DNA from: Saccharothrix sp. S26
GTDB lineage: Bacteria > Actinomycetota > Actinomycetes > Mycobacteriales > Pseudonocardiaceae
NCBI RefSeq assembly: GCF_021390395.1
Contig: NZ_JAJUWT010000011.1
Location: 248,001 to 312,000 of the forward strand
Direction: 5' to 3'
DNA: 64,000 bases
Part shown: in pieces, positions 22,461 through 31,007 of the stretch
Layout of the letters: the number at the start of each line of letters is the position of its first letter
How positions within the stretch are numbered: the first letter of the stretch is position 1
The notes under the pieces: model-generated
Databases searched by the model: none
What the model was told of the DNA's origin: nothing
Seen by the model: only the letters and a program-made list of their open reading frames with translations
Position numbers and translations under genes: made by a program

Positions 22461-23375
22461 TCAGCTCTGGGTCGAGCCGGAACCGGACGAGGGGCCTGCG
22501 GTCTGCACGGCGTGGCCGCCGAACTGGTTGCGCAGCGCCGCGACCGCGCGCATGGCGGGCGAGTCCTCCTGGCGCGAGGCGAACCGGGCGAACAGCGCGG
22601 CCGAGATCACCGGCGCGGGCACCGCGTGCTTGATGGCCTCCTCGACGGTCCACCGGCCCTCGCCGGAGTCCTCGACGTGACCGCGCAGGTCGTCCAGCTC
22701 CGGGTCCGACTCCAGCGCGCGGACCAGCAGGTCCAGCAGCCAGGAGCGGACCACGGTGCCGCGCTGCCACGCCTTGATCGTGGCCGGCACGTCCTGCACG
22801 AGCTCCGAGGCCTCGAGCAGCTCGAAGCCCTCGGCGTAGGCCTGCATCAGGCCGTACTCGATGCCGTTGTGGACCATCTTGGCGAAGTGGCCGGCGCCGA
22901 TGGAGCCCGCGTGCGCGAAGCCCTCCTCGCGCGGACCCTCCGGGCGCAGCGCGTCGAAGATCGGCATGGCGCGCTCGACGTGCTCGGCGTCGCCGCCGAC
23001 CATCAGGCCGTAGCCGTTCTCCAGGCCCCACACGCCACCGGACACGCCGGCGTCGAGGTAGCCGACGCCCTTGTCGCCCAGCGCCTTGGCGTTGATCTCG
23101 TCGTCGGTGAAGCGGGAGTTGCCGCCGTCGATCACCAGGTCGCCCGGCTCCAGCAAGTCGCCGAGCTCGGCGATCGTCTGCCGGGTGATGTCACCGGCGG
23201 GCACCATCACCCACACCACGCGGGGTGCGGTGAGCTTGCCGACCATGTCGGCGAGCGAGTCGGCGTCGGAGACTTCCGGGTTGCGGTCGTAGCCGACCAC
23301 CTCGTGCCCCGCGCGGCGGATCCGCTCGCGCATGTTGAAGCCCATCTTGCCGAGGCCGACGAGTCCGAGCTGCAC
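22461..23375 (-). CDS. gnd: 6-phosphogluconate dehydrogenase, decarboxylating (short type)
   Basis: 304-residue oxidoreductase converting 6-phosphogluconate to ribulose 5-phosphate, NAD-type short form. It has the Rossmann start [30 protein letters not shown], the substrate loop [34 protein letters not shown] and the catalytic lysine region [22 protein letters not shown]. Length fits the short YqeC-like family rather than the 470-residue enzyme. Its place between dnaN and recF is conserved in actinomycetes and presumably historical. GTG start with GAGGAA upstream; 41 bp after dnaN. Confidence 0.93.
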   Translation of the reverse strand: MQLGLVGLGKMGFNMRERIRRAGHEVVGYDRNPEVSDADSLADMVGKLTAPRVVWVMVPAGDITRQTIAELGDLLEPGDLVIDGGNSRFTDDEINAKALGDKGVGYLDAGVSGGVWGLENGYGLMVGGDAEHVERAMPIFDALRPEGPREEGFAHAGSIGAGHFAKMVHNGIEYGLMQAYAEGFELLEASELVQDVPATIKAWQRGTVVRSWLLDLLVRALESDPELDDLRGHVEDSGEGRWTVEEAIKHAVPAPVISAALFARFASRQEDSPAMRAVAALRNQFGGHAVQTAGPSSGSGSTQS

Positions 23376-23416
23376 GGTCGTTCCTCTTCCCTAGCGTCTG
23401 TGGATGGCGTTGTGGA

Positions 23417-24553
23417 TCAGCCGGGCAGGCGCACGGGCATCAGCAGGTAGAGGTAGCCCGGCGCCACGTTCCCATCCTCGTCCACCGGCTTGAGCAATGC
23501 GGGCCGACTGGGTGTGGTGAAGGACAAGTGCGCCCGCGGGGTGCGGACGGCCTGGAGCCCTTCGAGCAGGTACGTCGGGTTGAACGCGATGGTCACCGGC
23601 TCACCGGTGTACTCGACGGGCAGCTCTTCCTCGGCGCTGCCCTCGTCGTCGCCGCCCGCGGACAGGCGCAGGCCGTTGTCCACGAACTCCAGCCGGACCT
23701 GCGTGCCGCGTTCGGCGACCAGCGACACGCGCTTGATCGCCTGCACCAGCGCGTCGACCTCGATGATCGCGGCGGCCGAGTGCTCGGTGGGCAGCAGTTG
23801 GCGGTACTTGGGGAAGTCGGCGTCGAGCAGCCGGGTGGTCGTGCGGCGGCCCGTGCCGGACAGGCCGAGCAGTCCGTCGTTGGCGGCCAGCGACAGCTCG
23901 ATCTTCGCGCCGGACGCGCCGAGCGTCTTCGCCGAGTCGTTGAGGGTCTTGGCCGGGACGAGCACGGCGACCTCGCCGAGCGCCTCGTTGGGCTCCCACG
24001 CGAACTCGCGCATGGCGAGCCGGAAGCGGTCGGTGGCCACCAGGGTCACCTTGCCCTCGCCGATCTCCAGCCGGACGCCGGTCAGCATCGGGAGCGTGTC
24101 GTCCTTGCCCGCCGCGACGGCGACCTGGGCCACGGCCTCGCCGAAGACCTCGCCCGGCAGCTCACCCGCCAACTGCGGCATGGACGGCAGCTGCGGGTAG
24201 TCCTCGACCGGCATGGTCGGCAGGCTGAAGCGGGCGCTGCCGCAGGAGATCGTCATCCGGGAGCCGTCGACCGCGATCTCGACCGGGTGGTTGGGCAGCG
24301 CCTTGGTGATGTCGGCCAACAGCCGTCCGCTGACCAGCGCCTTGCCGCCGTCGGCGATCGTGGCGGGGACGCCGCACTGGGCGGACACCTCGTAGTCGAA
24401 CCCGGAGACGGTCAGCGCCTCGCCGGAGCCGTCCTCCGCCCCGGCGTCGAGCAGGATTCCGCCGAGCACCGCGACAGGCGGCCTGGACGGCAGGCTGCGG
24501 GCGACCCAGGCGACGGCGTCGGCCAGGCCGTCGCGCTCGACGCGGATCTTCAT
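23417..24553 (-). CDS. dnaN: DNA polymerase III sliding clamp (beta subunit)
   Basis: 378 residues forming the ring that tethers DNA polymerase. Starts [25 protein letters not shown]; three repeated clamp domains follow, ending LTFNPTYL-type (here [15 protein letters not shown]) and the conserved C-terminus [12 protein letters not shown]. An in-frame extension to 24664 exists, but the ATG at 24553 has GAGGAAGGA upstream and the correct family start. It reads away from oriC and heads dnaN-gnd-recF-dciA. Confidence 0.97.
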   Translation of the reverse strand: MKIRVERDGLADAVAWVARSLPSRPPVAVLGGILLDAGAEDGSGEALTVSGFDYEVSAQCGVPATIADGGKALVSGRLLADITKALPNHPVEIAVDGSRMTISCGSARFSLPTMPVEDYPQLPSMPQLAGELPGEVFGEAVAQVAVAAGKDDTLPMLTGVRLEIGEGKVTLVATDRFRLAMREFAWEPNEALGEVAVLVPAKTLNDSAKTLGASGAKIELSLAANDGLLGLSGTGRRTTTRLLDADFPKYRQLLPTEHSAAAIIEVDALVQAIKRVSLVAERGTQVRLEFVDNGLRLSAGGDDEGSAEEELPVEYTGEPVTIAFNPTYLLEGLQAVRTPRAHLSFTTPSRPALLKPVDEDGNVAPGYLYLLMPVRLPG

Positions 24554-24740
24554 GAGGCGTCCTTCCTCAAGTCGGCATGACCAACAACAGCATGCGTTGC
24601 GGTGGGGGTTGGGGAGCCGCGGCCCTCGCCGGATCTTCCGACCCTCGGCGCGGAGGCTCCCCACCGTAGAGCGTCGGGGCCGCCTTCGTCACCTCGGGGC
24701 CGCCCGGGGGCGAGGCGCTCGTCCCCGGGCCCGACCGCCG

Positions 24741-24815
24741 CCTGTTTTTTCTTTGTTCATCTCTTCAAGGGAAGACAACAGCAACAGCAGTAAGGGCTGT
24801 GGATTGTGTGGACAA
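24741..24815 (-). other. Candidate unwinding element with abutting DnaA boxes
   Basis: On the minus strand two 9-mers abut: TTGTCCACA (24815-24807) and CAATCCACA (24806-24798). Then come GC-rich bases and a stretch that becomes A-rich on this strand (T-run 24744-24760 on plus). Two boxes, a GC spacer and an A-rich strand resemble a DnaA-loading/unwinding module. Confidence 0.55.
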
Positions 24816-25041
24816 CTGCCGTTCTCGCAGCGTGTCGCCCGCTTGGAGGTGTGGACGGACACGGGGTGTCACCTGGGGACAAGTCGGCGCACCCGGGGAG
24901 AACTACGGGGCTCGTCCGTTCGGTCCACAGGAAGGGCGAGTTGTCCCCGGGTTAATCCCCGGGTGTGGGCCGAGTTGTACCCGGGTGCTGCACAGGGTGA
25001 TGGTGGGCCGAATCTCCCCCGACGGGGCACTTTTCTGCGCC

Positions 25042-25050
25042 TGTGGACAA
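25042..25050 (+). promoter_or_regulatory. Perfect DnaA box in oriC
   Basis: TGTGGACAA, the complement of the actinobacterial consensus TTGTCCACA, 227 bp from the abutting pair. Confidence 0.75.
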
Positions 25051-25244
25051 CTCGTACCCGGCCGTTCACCAGCGCCGGGGCGCGGGGCCGGGCCGTTGCA
25101 GCGCCTCGGGAACGCCCTGGACCCGGCCCCGGTGGGGCGGGGGTAACTCACACGGGGGACACGAAATGACCCCCGTTGGTCCCTACCCGCACGCCCGGGT
25201 GTTTACGCCTGCGAGTGGCTCCCGAGTGGGCCGCGGCGGGTGGC

Positions 25245-25327
25245 GCACCCGGGTGCCGGCGGAGGGGCCGGGTCGCACCCGGGTGCGGAACGGGTCGCAC
25301 CCGGGTGCGACGGCGGCACCCGGGTGC
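25245..25327. repeat. Array of four GCACCCGGGTGC palindromes
   Basis: Perfect 12-bp palindromes at 25245-25256, 25275-25286, 25297-25308 and 25316-25327, start-to-start spacings 30, 22 and 19. The third extends to the 16-bp palindrome TCGCACCCGGGTGCGA. Partial copies lie at 24889-24898, 24978-24989 and 25194-25202. Not DnaA boxes or parS. Confidence 0.85.
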
Positions 25328-25446
25328 GCGCAGGGGTGGGTGCCGATCGGGCGGAGAGCCGGTTTCGACGGCCCGGCGCAGCGGCTGGGCTCGGCGGCCC
25401 GGACGGGCTCGGCACGCCGGGACTCGCCCCGAGCGGTCGGCTCGGG

Positions 25447-25488
25447 GCTGGCGGTGATGGGCTGGCGGTGATGGGCTGGCGGCGGTGG
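25447..25488 (+). repeat. 14-bp tandem repeat near the dnaA end of oriC
   Basis: Two identical copies of GCTGGCGGTGATGG and a third with two changes. The surrounding 25380-25640 is rich in GGCTCGG/GACTCGG words. Short and possibly slippage-derived. Confidence 0.75.
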
Positions 25489-25835
25489 GCTCGGACGCCG
25501 GGTCGGGGAGCCCGAACGGGAGCGCTTGCCGACACCGCGGCGGACTCGGCGGCAGTGGGAGCGCAGCCGCCGACTCGGCTCAGGCGCTATCGGCTCGGCG
25601 GGGGCGGGCTCGCGTGGCGGGGCGAGTCCGGCGAGGCGAGCCCGGCGGGTAGGGGGTTCAGCCGTCAGCCCCGGTCTCGGCGCTGCCCGCTGTGGTCAAC
25701 GAGGCGCCGCTGGACCCGGCCTTGCTGCGCTCCGGAGCGCCTCCCCCGCCCATCTGCCGCTCAACCCACCCGGCAGGAGCGGCGAGGTGGTCCTCGCGTT
25801 GCCCGGTGCCGGGTGGGCGCAAGCGTTTGCGGGGA

Positions 25836-27395
25836 TCAGGGGGTGTGGCGGGCGCGCTGCTTGATGCGCGAGGTCAGCTCCTGCACCTGCTCGTAGACGC
25901 GGCGGCGCTCGGCCATCTCCTTGCGGATCTTCTTGTCCGCGTGCATGACCGTCGTGTGGTCGCGGCCGCCGAAGGTCTGGCCGATCTTCGGCAGCGACAG
26001 GTCGGTCAGCTCGCGGCACAGGTACATCGAGATCTGGCGGGCCTGGGCCAGCACCTTGGTCTTGCCGGGGCCGCACAGGTCGTCGATCGAGACGCTGAAG
26101 AACTCCGCCGTCACGGCCATGATGGTGGGCGCGGTGATCTCCGGCGCGTGCGAGTCCGGGATCAGGTCGCGCAGCACTATCTCCGCCAGTTGCACGTCGA
26201 CCGGCTGCCGGTTCAGCGACGCGAACGCCGTCACCCGGATCAGCGCGCCCTCCAGCTCGCGGATGTTGCGCTCGATCCGGGCCGCGATGAACTCCAGCAC
26301 CTCGGCGGGCGCGGCCAGGCGGTCCTGGGCGGCCTTCTTGCGCAGGATCGCGATCCGGGTCTCCAGCTCGGGCGGCTGGATGTCGGTGATCAGGCCCCAC
26401 TCGAACCGCGTGCGCAGCCGGTCCTCCAGCGTCTCCAGTCGCTTGGGCGGCCGGTCGGAGGACACCACGATCTGCTTGTTCGCGTTGTGCAGCGTGTTGA
26501 AGGTGTGGAAGAACTCCTCCTGGGTCCCTTCCTTGCCCTCCAGGAACTGGATGTCGTCGACCAGCAGCACGTCGATGTCGCGGTACCGGCGCTGGAAGGC
26601 GACCTTCCGGTCGTCACGCAGGGAGTTGATGAAGTCGTTGGTGAACTCCTCGGTCGACACGTACCGCACGCGCATGCCGGGGAACAGCCGCTGCGCGTAG
26701 TGCCCCACGGCGTGCAGCAGGTGCGTCTTGCCGAGCCCGGACTCACCCCAGATGAACAGCGGGTTGTACGCGCGGGCGGGCGCTTCGGCCACGGCCACGG
26801 CGGCGGCGTGCGCGAAGCGGTTGGACGCGCCGATCACGAAGGTGTCGAAGTTGTACTTCTCGTTCAGCCGGGTCTGCGAGGACGCGGGGTTGGCCGGCCG
26901 GGTGTACGGCGTGCCGCTCGGCGCGGCGTGACCACCGCTGAACGTGGGCCAGATCTCGGTGACGGCGGCGAGCGCCTCGCCCTCCTCGTCGACCTCCTCG
27001 CCCTCGCCCTCCGCGTCACCCTCGGTCTCGGCCTCGACGGCGACGCCGCCGTTCACCGACACCGCGCCGGGCAGCGGACCGGGCAGGGGCACCGGCACCG
27101 GGGCGTGCACCGGGATCGGCGTCGTCACGGGATCGGGCGAGTCGACCTTCACCGCCAGCGACACGGCACGGCCGAGCCGGCGGGACAGCGCCGCGGTGAT
27201 GGGTTCGCGCAGCGCGCGCTCGATGGCTTCCTTGGCGAAGTCGCTCGGCGCGGCGAGCAGCGCGGTCCCGTCGAGCAGCCCGATGGGGCGGGTCACGCGC
27301 ATCCAGGCGCGCTGTTGGGGGGACAACGTGCTGGCAGCGAGCTCCTGCACGACCTGCTCCCACACGAGACCCAGATCGGCCTGGTGGTCGGACAC
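25836..27395 (-). CDS. dnaA: Chromosomal replication initiator DnaA
   Basis: 519 residues. Domain I is at 1-85, a long acidic/Pro linker (domain II) at about 90-175, and the AAA+ domain III has Walker [14 protein letters not shown] (about 216-228), Walker [15 protein letters not shown] and sensor/arginine-finger [15 protein letters not shown] (here [11 protein letters not shown]). DNA-binding domain IV ends with the signature [15 protein letters not shown]. DnaA binds the boxes in oriC and opens the duplex. GTG start with GGAGG at close spacing. The promoter region carries DnaA boxes, implying autoregulation. Confidence 0.98.
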   Translation of the reverse strand: MSDHQADLGLVWEQVVQELAASTLSPQQRAWMRVTRPIGLLDGTALLAAPSDFAKEAIERALREPITAALSRRLGRAVSLAVKVDSPDPVTTPIPVHAPVPVPLPGPLPGAVSVNGGVAVEAETEGDAEGEGEEVDEEGEALAAVTEIWPTFSGGHAAPSGTPYTRPANPASSQTRLNEKYNFDTFVIGASNRFAHAAAVAVAEAPARAYNPLFIWGESGLGKTHLLHAVGHYAQRLFPGMRVRYVSTEEFTNDFINSLRDDRKVAFQRRYRDIDVLLVDDIQFLEGKEGTQEEFFHTFNTLHNANKQIVVSSDRPPKRLETLEDRLRTRFEWGLITDIQPPELETRIAILRKKAAQDRLAAPAEVLEFIAARIERNIRELEGALIRVTAFASLNRQPVDVQLAEIVLRDLIPDSHAPEITAPTIMAVTAEFFSVSIDDLCGPGKTKVLAQARQISMYLCRELTDLSLPKIGQTFGGRDHTTVMHADKKIRKEMAERRRVYEQVQELTSRIKQRARHTP

Positions 27396-27468
27396 CTCCG
27401 CGCTCCCCTCCCCTCGGTGACAGCTCCGCGGTCAGTCCCCCGGGGGAACTTCCACGACGTGGACACGG

Positions 27469-27498
27469 AGAATAGAGGCATCCACAGAGTTATCCACA
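27469..27498 (-). promoter_or_regulatory. dnaA promoter overlapped by DnaA boxes
   Basis: Minus-strand TATTCT (27474-27469) is a -10 candidate. Just upstream lie CATCCACAG (27479-27487) and perfect TTATCCACA (27490-27498), covering the expected spacer and -35. The 477 bp between dnaA and rpmH hold only the divergent promoters. Confidence 0.6.
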
Positions 27499-27738
27499 AC
27501 TGTGCACGAACGAGGCCCGGAGCGCAGCGGCTCCCCCCGTTGCTCCCGAGCACCCGCGGCCGGCGTGGCGGCGGCTGTCGTCCCTCGTGGGACCGGCCCG
27601 CGTCGACGCGCATCCACCCGCGAAGGCAGCACGCTAACAAGGTGCGGGCCGTGCCACAAGGCGTACGTCGGCGCAACTGCTTTCCCCGCGGTGGGGGTGC
27701 TGCCGGACGGCGTCGGCGTGCCCGGGCGCGACCCCGAT

Positions 27739-27768
27739 TTGAACCGCGCCCCCGGGGCTGCGTACCCT
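27739..27768 (+). promoter_or_regulatory. rpmH promoter
   Basis: TTGAAC at 27739-27744 and TACCCT at 27763-27768 with an 18-bp spacer, about 105 bp before the rpmH start. A good match to a housekeeping-sigma promoter. Confidence 0.55.
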
Positions 27769-27872
27769 CGTAACCGTCTCCCGCTTGCGTGGGGTGCTTT
27801 TCGCGCGCCTAAGGCTAGTTCGCTGGGGACAACCACAGACCTGCTTGGCAGTTAAGCACCGGGAGTCCGACC

Positions 27873-28016
27873 GTGAGCAAGGGTAAGCGCACCTTCCAGC
27901 CCAACAACCGCCGCCGTGCCAAGACCCACGGGTTCCGGCTGCGCATGCGCACCCGTGCCGGTCGCGCCATCCTGGCCGCGCGCCGTGGCAAGGGCCGCAA
28001 GCAGCTGTCCGCCTGA
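27873..28016 (+). CDS. rpmH: 50S ribosomal protein L34
   Basis: 47 residues, very basic: [20 protein letters not shown] followed by [18 protein letters not shown], the invariant L34 sequence. GTG start with GGGAG 7 nt upstream. First gene of the conserved rpmH-rnpA-yidD-yidC-jag-rsmG cluster, divergent from dnaA. This short gene is easily missed because a longer overlapping frame contains the rnpA start. Confidence 0.97.
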   Translation: MSKGKRTFQPNNRRRAKTHGFRLRMRTRAGRAILAARRGKGRKQLSA

Positions 28017-28029
28017 TCGCCGCAGCGCC

Positions 28030-28371
28030 GTGCTACCCGCGGCCAACCGGCTGACCCGCAGCCAGGACTTCGGCCTGGTGGTCCGCCGAGGCCGCCGGGC
28101 CGGCCGGTCCCGGCTGGTGGTGCACGTCCTGACGTCGGCGCAGCCCACCTTGGACCCGTCCAAGGTGGGCTTCGTCGTGAGCAAGGCCGTGGGCAACTCC
28201 GTGGTCCGGCACCGGGTGAGCCGCAAGCTGCGCCACGTGGTGCGGGATCGACTCGACGCGCTGCCGCCCGGAACTTCGCTGGTCGTGCGCGCGTTGGCAC
28301 CGTCAGCCGATGCGGACAGCGCCGAGCTCGGCCGTGACCTCGACGCGGCGCTGCACAAGGTGCTGCGATGA
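28030..28371 (+). CDS. rnpA: Ribonuclease P protein component
   Basis: 113-residue protein cofactor of RNase P, which matures tRNA 5' ends with its RNA. From GTG 28030 it reads [25 protein letters not shown], then the family motif [28 protein letters not shown] (RNR-type basic helix). It starts 13 bp after rpmH and overlaps yidD by 4 bp. Earlier in-frame starts would run into rpmH coding sequence and were rejected. Confidence 0.95.
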   Translation: MLPAANRLTRSQDFGLVVRRGRRAGRSRLVVHVLTSAQPTLDPSKVGFVVSKAVGNSVVRHRVSRKLRHVVRDRLDALPPGTSLVVRALAPSADADSAELGRDLDAALHKVLR

Positions 28372-28640
28372 CGACCGACCAGGTGAACCCCGTCGTGCGG
28401 GTCCTGCTCCTGCCCGTGCGCTTCTACCGGAAGTTCATCTCGCCGGCGCTGCCCCCGACCTGCCGTTTCCACCCGAGTTGCAGTGCGTACGCGGTGGAGG
28501 CGTTGACCGTCCACGGTGCGCTGCGCGGTTCCTGGCTGACCCTGCGCCGGCTGGGCCGCTGCGGACCCTGGCACCCTGGTGGCCTGGACCCGGTTCCGCC
28601 GAGGCGAAACGCGGTCCCCGACCTTCCTGCCGAGGAGTAG
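28368..28640 (+). CDS. yidD: Membrane protein insertion efficiency factor YidD
   Basis: 90 residues with the family core: [28 protein letters not shown], three cysteines, an amphipathic helix, then [24 protein letters not shown]. YidD is a small peripheral inner-membrane protein aiding YidC-dependent insertion. It overlaps rnpA through ATGA and ends 3 bp before yidC, so translation is coupled across the three genes. Confidence 0.96.
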   Translation: MTTDQVNPVVRVLLLPVRFYRKFISPALPPTCRFHPSCSAYAVEALTVHGALRGSWLTLRRLGRCGPWHPGGLDPVPPRRNAVPDLPAEE

Positions 28641-28643
28641 CTA

Positions 28644-29699
28644 GTGCTCAACTTCATCTACTACCCGGTGTCCTTCATCCTGTGGTGTTGGCACTGGGTG
28701 TTCGGCCACGTCTTCGGCGAGTCGAGCGGGTTCGCGTGGGCCCTGTCGGTGGTGTTCCTCGTCTTCACGCTGCGCGCGCTGCTGTTCAAGCCGTTCGTCG
28801 GCCAGGTCCGCTCGATGCGCAAGATGCAGGAGTTCGCGCCCGAGCTGCAGAAGATCAAGAAGAAGTACGCGAACGACAAGCAGCGCCAGGCGCAGGAGAT
28901 GCAGAAGCTCCAGTCGGAGCACGGCGTCAACCCGCTGGGCGGCTGCCTGCCGATGCTGGTGCAGATCCCGGTGTTCATCGGCCTGTTCCACGTGCTGCGC
29001 TCGTTCAAGCCCGGCTGGGGCGAGGTCTACTTCTTCGACGCCCAGGGCGTGGAGTCGTTCGTCAACGCCAAGCTGTTCGGCGCGAACCTGTCGACGTTCA
29101 TCACGATGCCGTGGGACGACCCGAACCAGCCGTCGCTGACGGACTTCGGCACCGAGCGCAGCGCGGTCCTGCTGGTGGCCATCCCGTTGATGATCATCGC
29201 CTCGATCGCGACGCACTTCACCGCGCGCCACTCGGTGGCCCGGCAGACGCAGGCCGCGGCGGACAACCCGCAGACCGCGATCATGAACAAGCTGACGCTC
29301 TACATCTTCCCGCTGGGCGTGCTCGTCGGTGGCCTCTTCTTCCCCATCGCGATCCTGCTCTACTGGCTGAGCAACAACGCGTGGACGTTGGGCCAGCAGT
29401 ACGTCGTGTACCACCGCATCGACCGCGAGGAAGAGGCGAAGAAGGTCGAGGCGACCGCGCAGCGGTCCGCGCTCGCGCCCAAGCCCGGCGTGAAGCCCGC
29501 GACCAAGCCGAAGCCCGGCCAGAAGCCGCAGGCGCAGCGCAAGCCGGCGGCCCCGCAGGCCGCGCCGCCCGCCGCCGAGGCGAAGTCGGCACCGGAGGCG
29601 AGCGAGTCGGCGACGACCGCGACGCCTGCCACCGAGGTTCCCGGTCTGAGCCCAGACCGATCCCCAAGCAAGAAGCAGGGCAACAAGAAGCGTCGTTGA
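28644..29699 (+). CDS. yidC: Membrane protein insertase YidC
   Basis: 351 residues of the YidC/Oxa1/Alb3 insertase family. N-terminal helix, then SMRKMQEFAPELQKIKKKYANDKQRQAQEMQKL (cytoplasmic coiled hairpin) and GVNPLGGCLPMLVQIPVFIGLFHVLR, with further helices and LYWLSNNAWTLGQQYVVY near the end. The ~90-residue tail is Ala/Pro/Lys-rich with KPG-type repeats, likely ribosome-binding. GTG start. No lipobox and no large periplasmic domain, as usual in Gram-positives. Confidence 0.96.
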   Translation: MLNFIYYPVSFILWCWHWVFGHVFGESSGFAWALSVVFLVFTLRALLFKPFVGQVRSMRKMQEFAPELQKIKKKYANDKQRQAQEMQKLQSEHGVNPLGGCLPMLVQIPVFIGLFHVLRSFKPGWGEVYFFDAQGVESFVNAKLFGANLSTFITMPWDDPNQPSLTDFGTERSAVLLVAIPLMIIASIATHFTARHSVARQTQAAADNPQTAIMNKLTLYIFPLGVLVGGLFFPIAILLYWLSNNAWTLGQQYVVYHRIDREEEAKKVEATAQRSALAPKPGVKPATKPKPGQKPQAQRKPAAPQAAPPAAEAKSAPEASESATTATPATEVPGLSPDRSPSKKQGNKKRR

Positions 29700-29717
29700 C
29701 CCTGGAGAGGAGACATC

Positions 29718-30257
29718 GTGTCGGAGACGTTGCAGGCGGCCGACGTGGACGCACCGGAGGCCGACGAGGTCCCGCCGGCGCGGTCGGGGAGTTCGGAGGA
29801 CCTGCTCGTCCAGGAGGGCGACATCGCCGGGGACTACCTCGAGCGGCTGTTGGACCTGCTCGACTACGACGGCGACATCGACCTCGACGTCGAGGCGGGT
29901 CGGGCGATCGTGAGCATCGACGGCGGTGACGACCTCGAGAAGCTGGTCGGTCCCCGCGGCACGGTCCTGGAGTCGTTGCAGGAGCTGACCCGGCTCGCCG
30001 TGCAGCAGGAGACGGGTGTGCGCAGCCGCCTCATGCTGGACATCGCCGGCTGGCGCGCCGGGCGGCGTGCCGAGCTCGCCGACCTCGGCCGGACGACGGC
30101 GGAGAAGGTGCTGGCGACGGGCGAGAAGGTGCGGCTGCACCCCATGACGCCGTTCGAGCGCAAGGTCGTGCACGACGCCGTCGCCACCGTGGCGGGTGTG
30201 CACAGCGAGAGCGAGGGCGAGGAGCCGCAGCGCCGCGTGGTGGTGCTGCCGAAGTAG
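29718..30257 (+). CDS. jag: RNA-binding protein Jag/KhpB (KH-R3H)
   Basis: 179 residues. After an acidic N-terminus (about 1-55), a KH-like domain (IDLDVEAGRAIVSIDGGDDLEKLVGPRGTVLESLQELT) contains the GPRG loop, and a C-terminal R3H domain has the RxxxH-type LHPMTPFERKVVHDAVA. The Jag N-terminal domain of Firmicutes is absent, as in other actinobacteria. It probably binds RNA and affects cell-envelope gene expression. GTG start with GGAGAGGAG upstream; 18 bp after yidC. Followed by a strong terminator. Confidence 0.93.
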   Translation: MSETLQAADVDAPEADEVPPARSGSSEDLLVQEGDIAGDYLERLLDLLDYDGDIDLDVEAGRAIVSIDGGDDLEKLVGPRGTVLESLQELTRLAVQQETGVRSRLMLDIAGWRAGRRAELADLGRTTAEKVLATGEKVRLHPMTPFERKVVHDAVATVAGVHSESEGEEPQRRVVVLPK

Positions 30258-30271
30258 CCCCGAGCACGGCG

Positions 30272-30310
30272 AACGGCCCCGGTCCCCCACTTGGCGGGAC
30301 CGGGGCCGTT
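30272..30310 (+). terminator. Terminator after jag
   Basis: 15-bp stem AACGGCCCCGGTCCC with its complement, 9-nt loop, followed by CTCGTTGT. Ends the rpmH-jag transcription unit. Confidence 0.85.
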
Positions 30311-30360
30311 CTCGTTGTCACGGGTGGCGGGTGATCGCATCCAGCCCCTTCCCCTCGTCC

Positions 30361-30376
30361 CGTTTCACGTGAAACG
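30361..30376 (+). promoter_or_regulatory. parS: parS site 1
   Basis: CGTTTCACGTGAAACG, a perfect 16-bp palindrome with the parS core GTTTCACGTGAAAC, immediately upstream of the Nudix gene. Binding site for ParB. Confidence 0.93.
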
Positions 30377-30384
30377 GTCGCGGT

Positions 30385-30843
30385 ATGACTGGGACCATCC
30401 GGAACCTCCGCGTCGCCGCCTACGCCGTGATCATCGAAGACGATCGGATGCTGCTCTCCCGCTGGCTGGGTCCGGACCGGCCGAGGTGGATCCTGCCCGG
30501 CGGCGGGCTCGACCACGGTGAGGACCCGTACGACGCGGTCGTCCGCGAGGTGTTCGAGGAGACCGGCTACCGGGTGGAGGTCGACCGGCTGCTCGGCATC
30601 CAGAACGTCCACGGGCCGATGGTGCGGGATGGGGTGGAGGTCGACTACCACCGCATCCGGATCATGTACGAGGCGCACGTGGTCGGCGGGGAGTTGACCT
30701 TCGAGGTCGACGGGAGCACGGACCAGGCGGCCTGGTTCCCGCTCGACGAGGTGCCCCGGCTGGATCACGTCGAGTCGGTCGACTACGCGTTGGAGCTCCT
30801 GCGCGTGCTGCCGAAGGACGGTCGGATCGAAAGTTTCACGTGA
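30385..30843 (+). CDS. Nudix hydrolase
   Basis: 152 residues with a full Nudix box GGLDHGEDPYDAVVREVFEETGY (pattern G-x5-E-x7-REVxEExGY), which binds Mg2+ and hydrolyses a nucleoside-diphosphate-linked substrate. Conserved WILPGG precedes it. The substrate cannot be read from sequence; NDP-sugar or NADH-type pyrophosphatases share this size. Framed by two parS sites: one ends 8 bp before the ATG, the other contains its stop codon. It lies between jag and rsmG, an unusual interruption of that cluster. Confidence 0.88.
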   Translation: MTGTIRNLRVAAYAVIIEDDRMLLSRWLGPDRPRWILPGGGLDHGEDPYDAVVREVFEETGYRVEVDRLLGIQNVHGPMVRDGVEVDYHRIRIMYEAHVVGGELTFEVDGSTDQAAWFPLDEVPRLDHVESVDYALELLRVLPKDGRIESFT

Positions 30844-30847
30844 AACG
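30832..30847 (+). promoter_or_regulatory. parS: parS site 2 overlapping the Nudix stop
   Basis: AGTTTCACGTGAAACG; the core 30833-30846 encodes the last codons (Ser-Phe-Thr) and the TGA of the Nudix gene. Confidence 0.93.
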
Positions 30848-30977
30848 CGACTCGGATTTGGCGTGTCGCCGGGGTGATCCGTCATAGTGGGGACCGGCAC
30901 ATCTCGTGGGGCTCAGCGCCTCTTGGCGAGACGCCCAACCCCATCGCCCACACCCGGCCGCCGCCGGCGTCCGGTGT

Positions 30978-30993
30978 GGTTTCACGTGAAACG
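30978..30993 (+). promoter_or_regulatory. parS: parS site 3
   Basis: GGTTTCACGTGAAACG with a perfect core at 30979-30992, 15 bp before rsmG. Confidence 0.93.
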
Positions 30994-31007
30994 TCCCGGA
31001 CGGAGAC

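Larger units (their letters stand above)
24554..25835. other. Replication origin region oriC (dnaA-dnaN intergenic)
   Basis: 1282 bp without a credible gene between dnaN and dnaA, the standard actinobacterial oriC position. It contains two perfect DnaA boxes (24807-24815, 25042-25050) and weaker ones at 24798-24806, 24850-24858, 24874-24882, 24921-24929 and 24941-24949. It also has a T-rich stretch, the GCACCCGGGTGC palindrome array and GC-rich repeats. A hairpin (GGGGAGCC 24611-24618 with GGCTCCCC 24655-24662) lies in the dnaN leader. Open frames here are low-complexity and unsupported. Confidence 0.9.

Noticed and set aside
25245..25488. Possible CRISPR array from the regularly spaced palindromes and tandem repeats
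   Set aside because: Repeat units are 12-14 bp, intervals are irregular (7-18 bp), there are no unique 30-bp spacers, and no cas gene is present.
25240..25896. Open frames in the oriC interval (for example 218 and 693 codons on plus)
   Set aside because: They run through repeats and into dnaA antisense, have no ribosome site or recognisable domain, and sit in the conserved non-coding origin.
27916..28029. Longer RnpA beginning inside rpmH
   Set aside because: The extra residues are an out-of-frame reading of L34; the RnpA family start matches GTG 28030.
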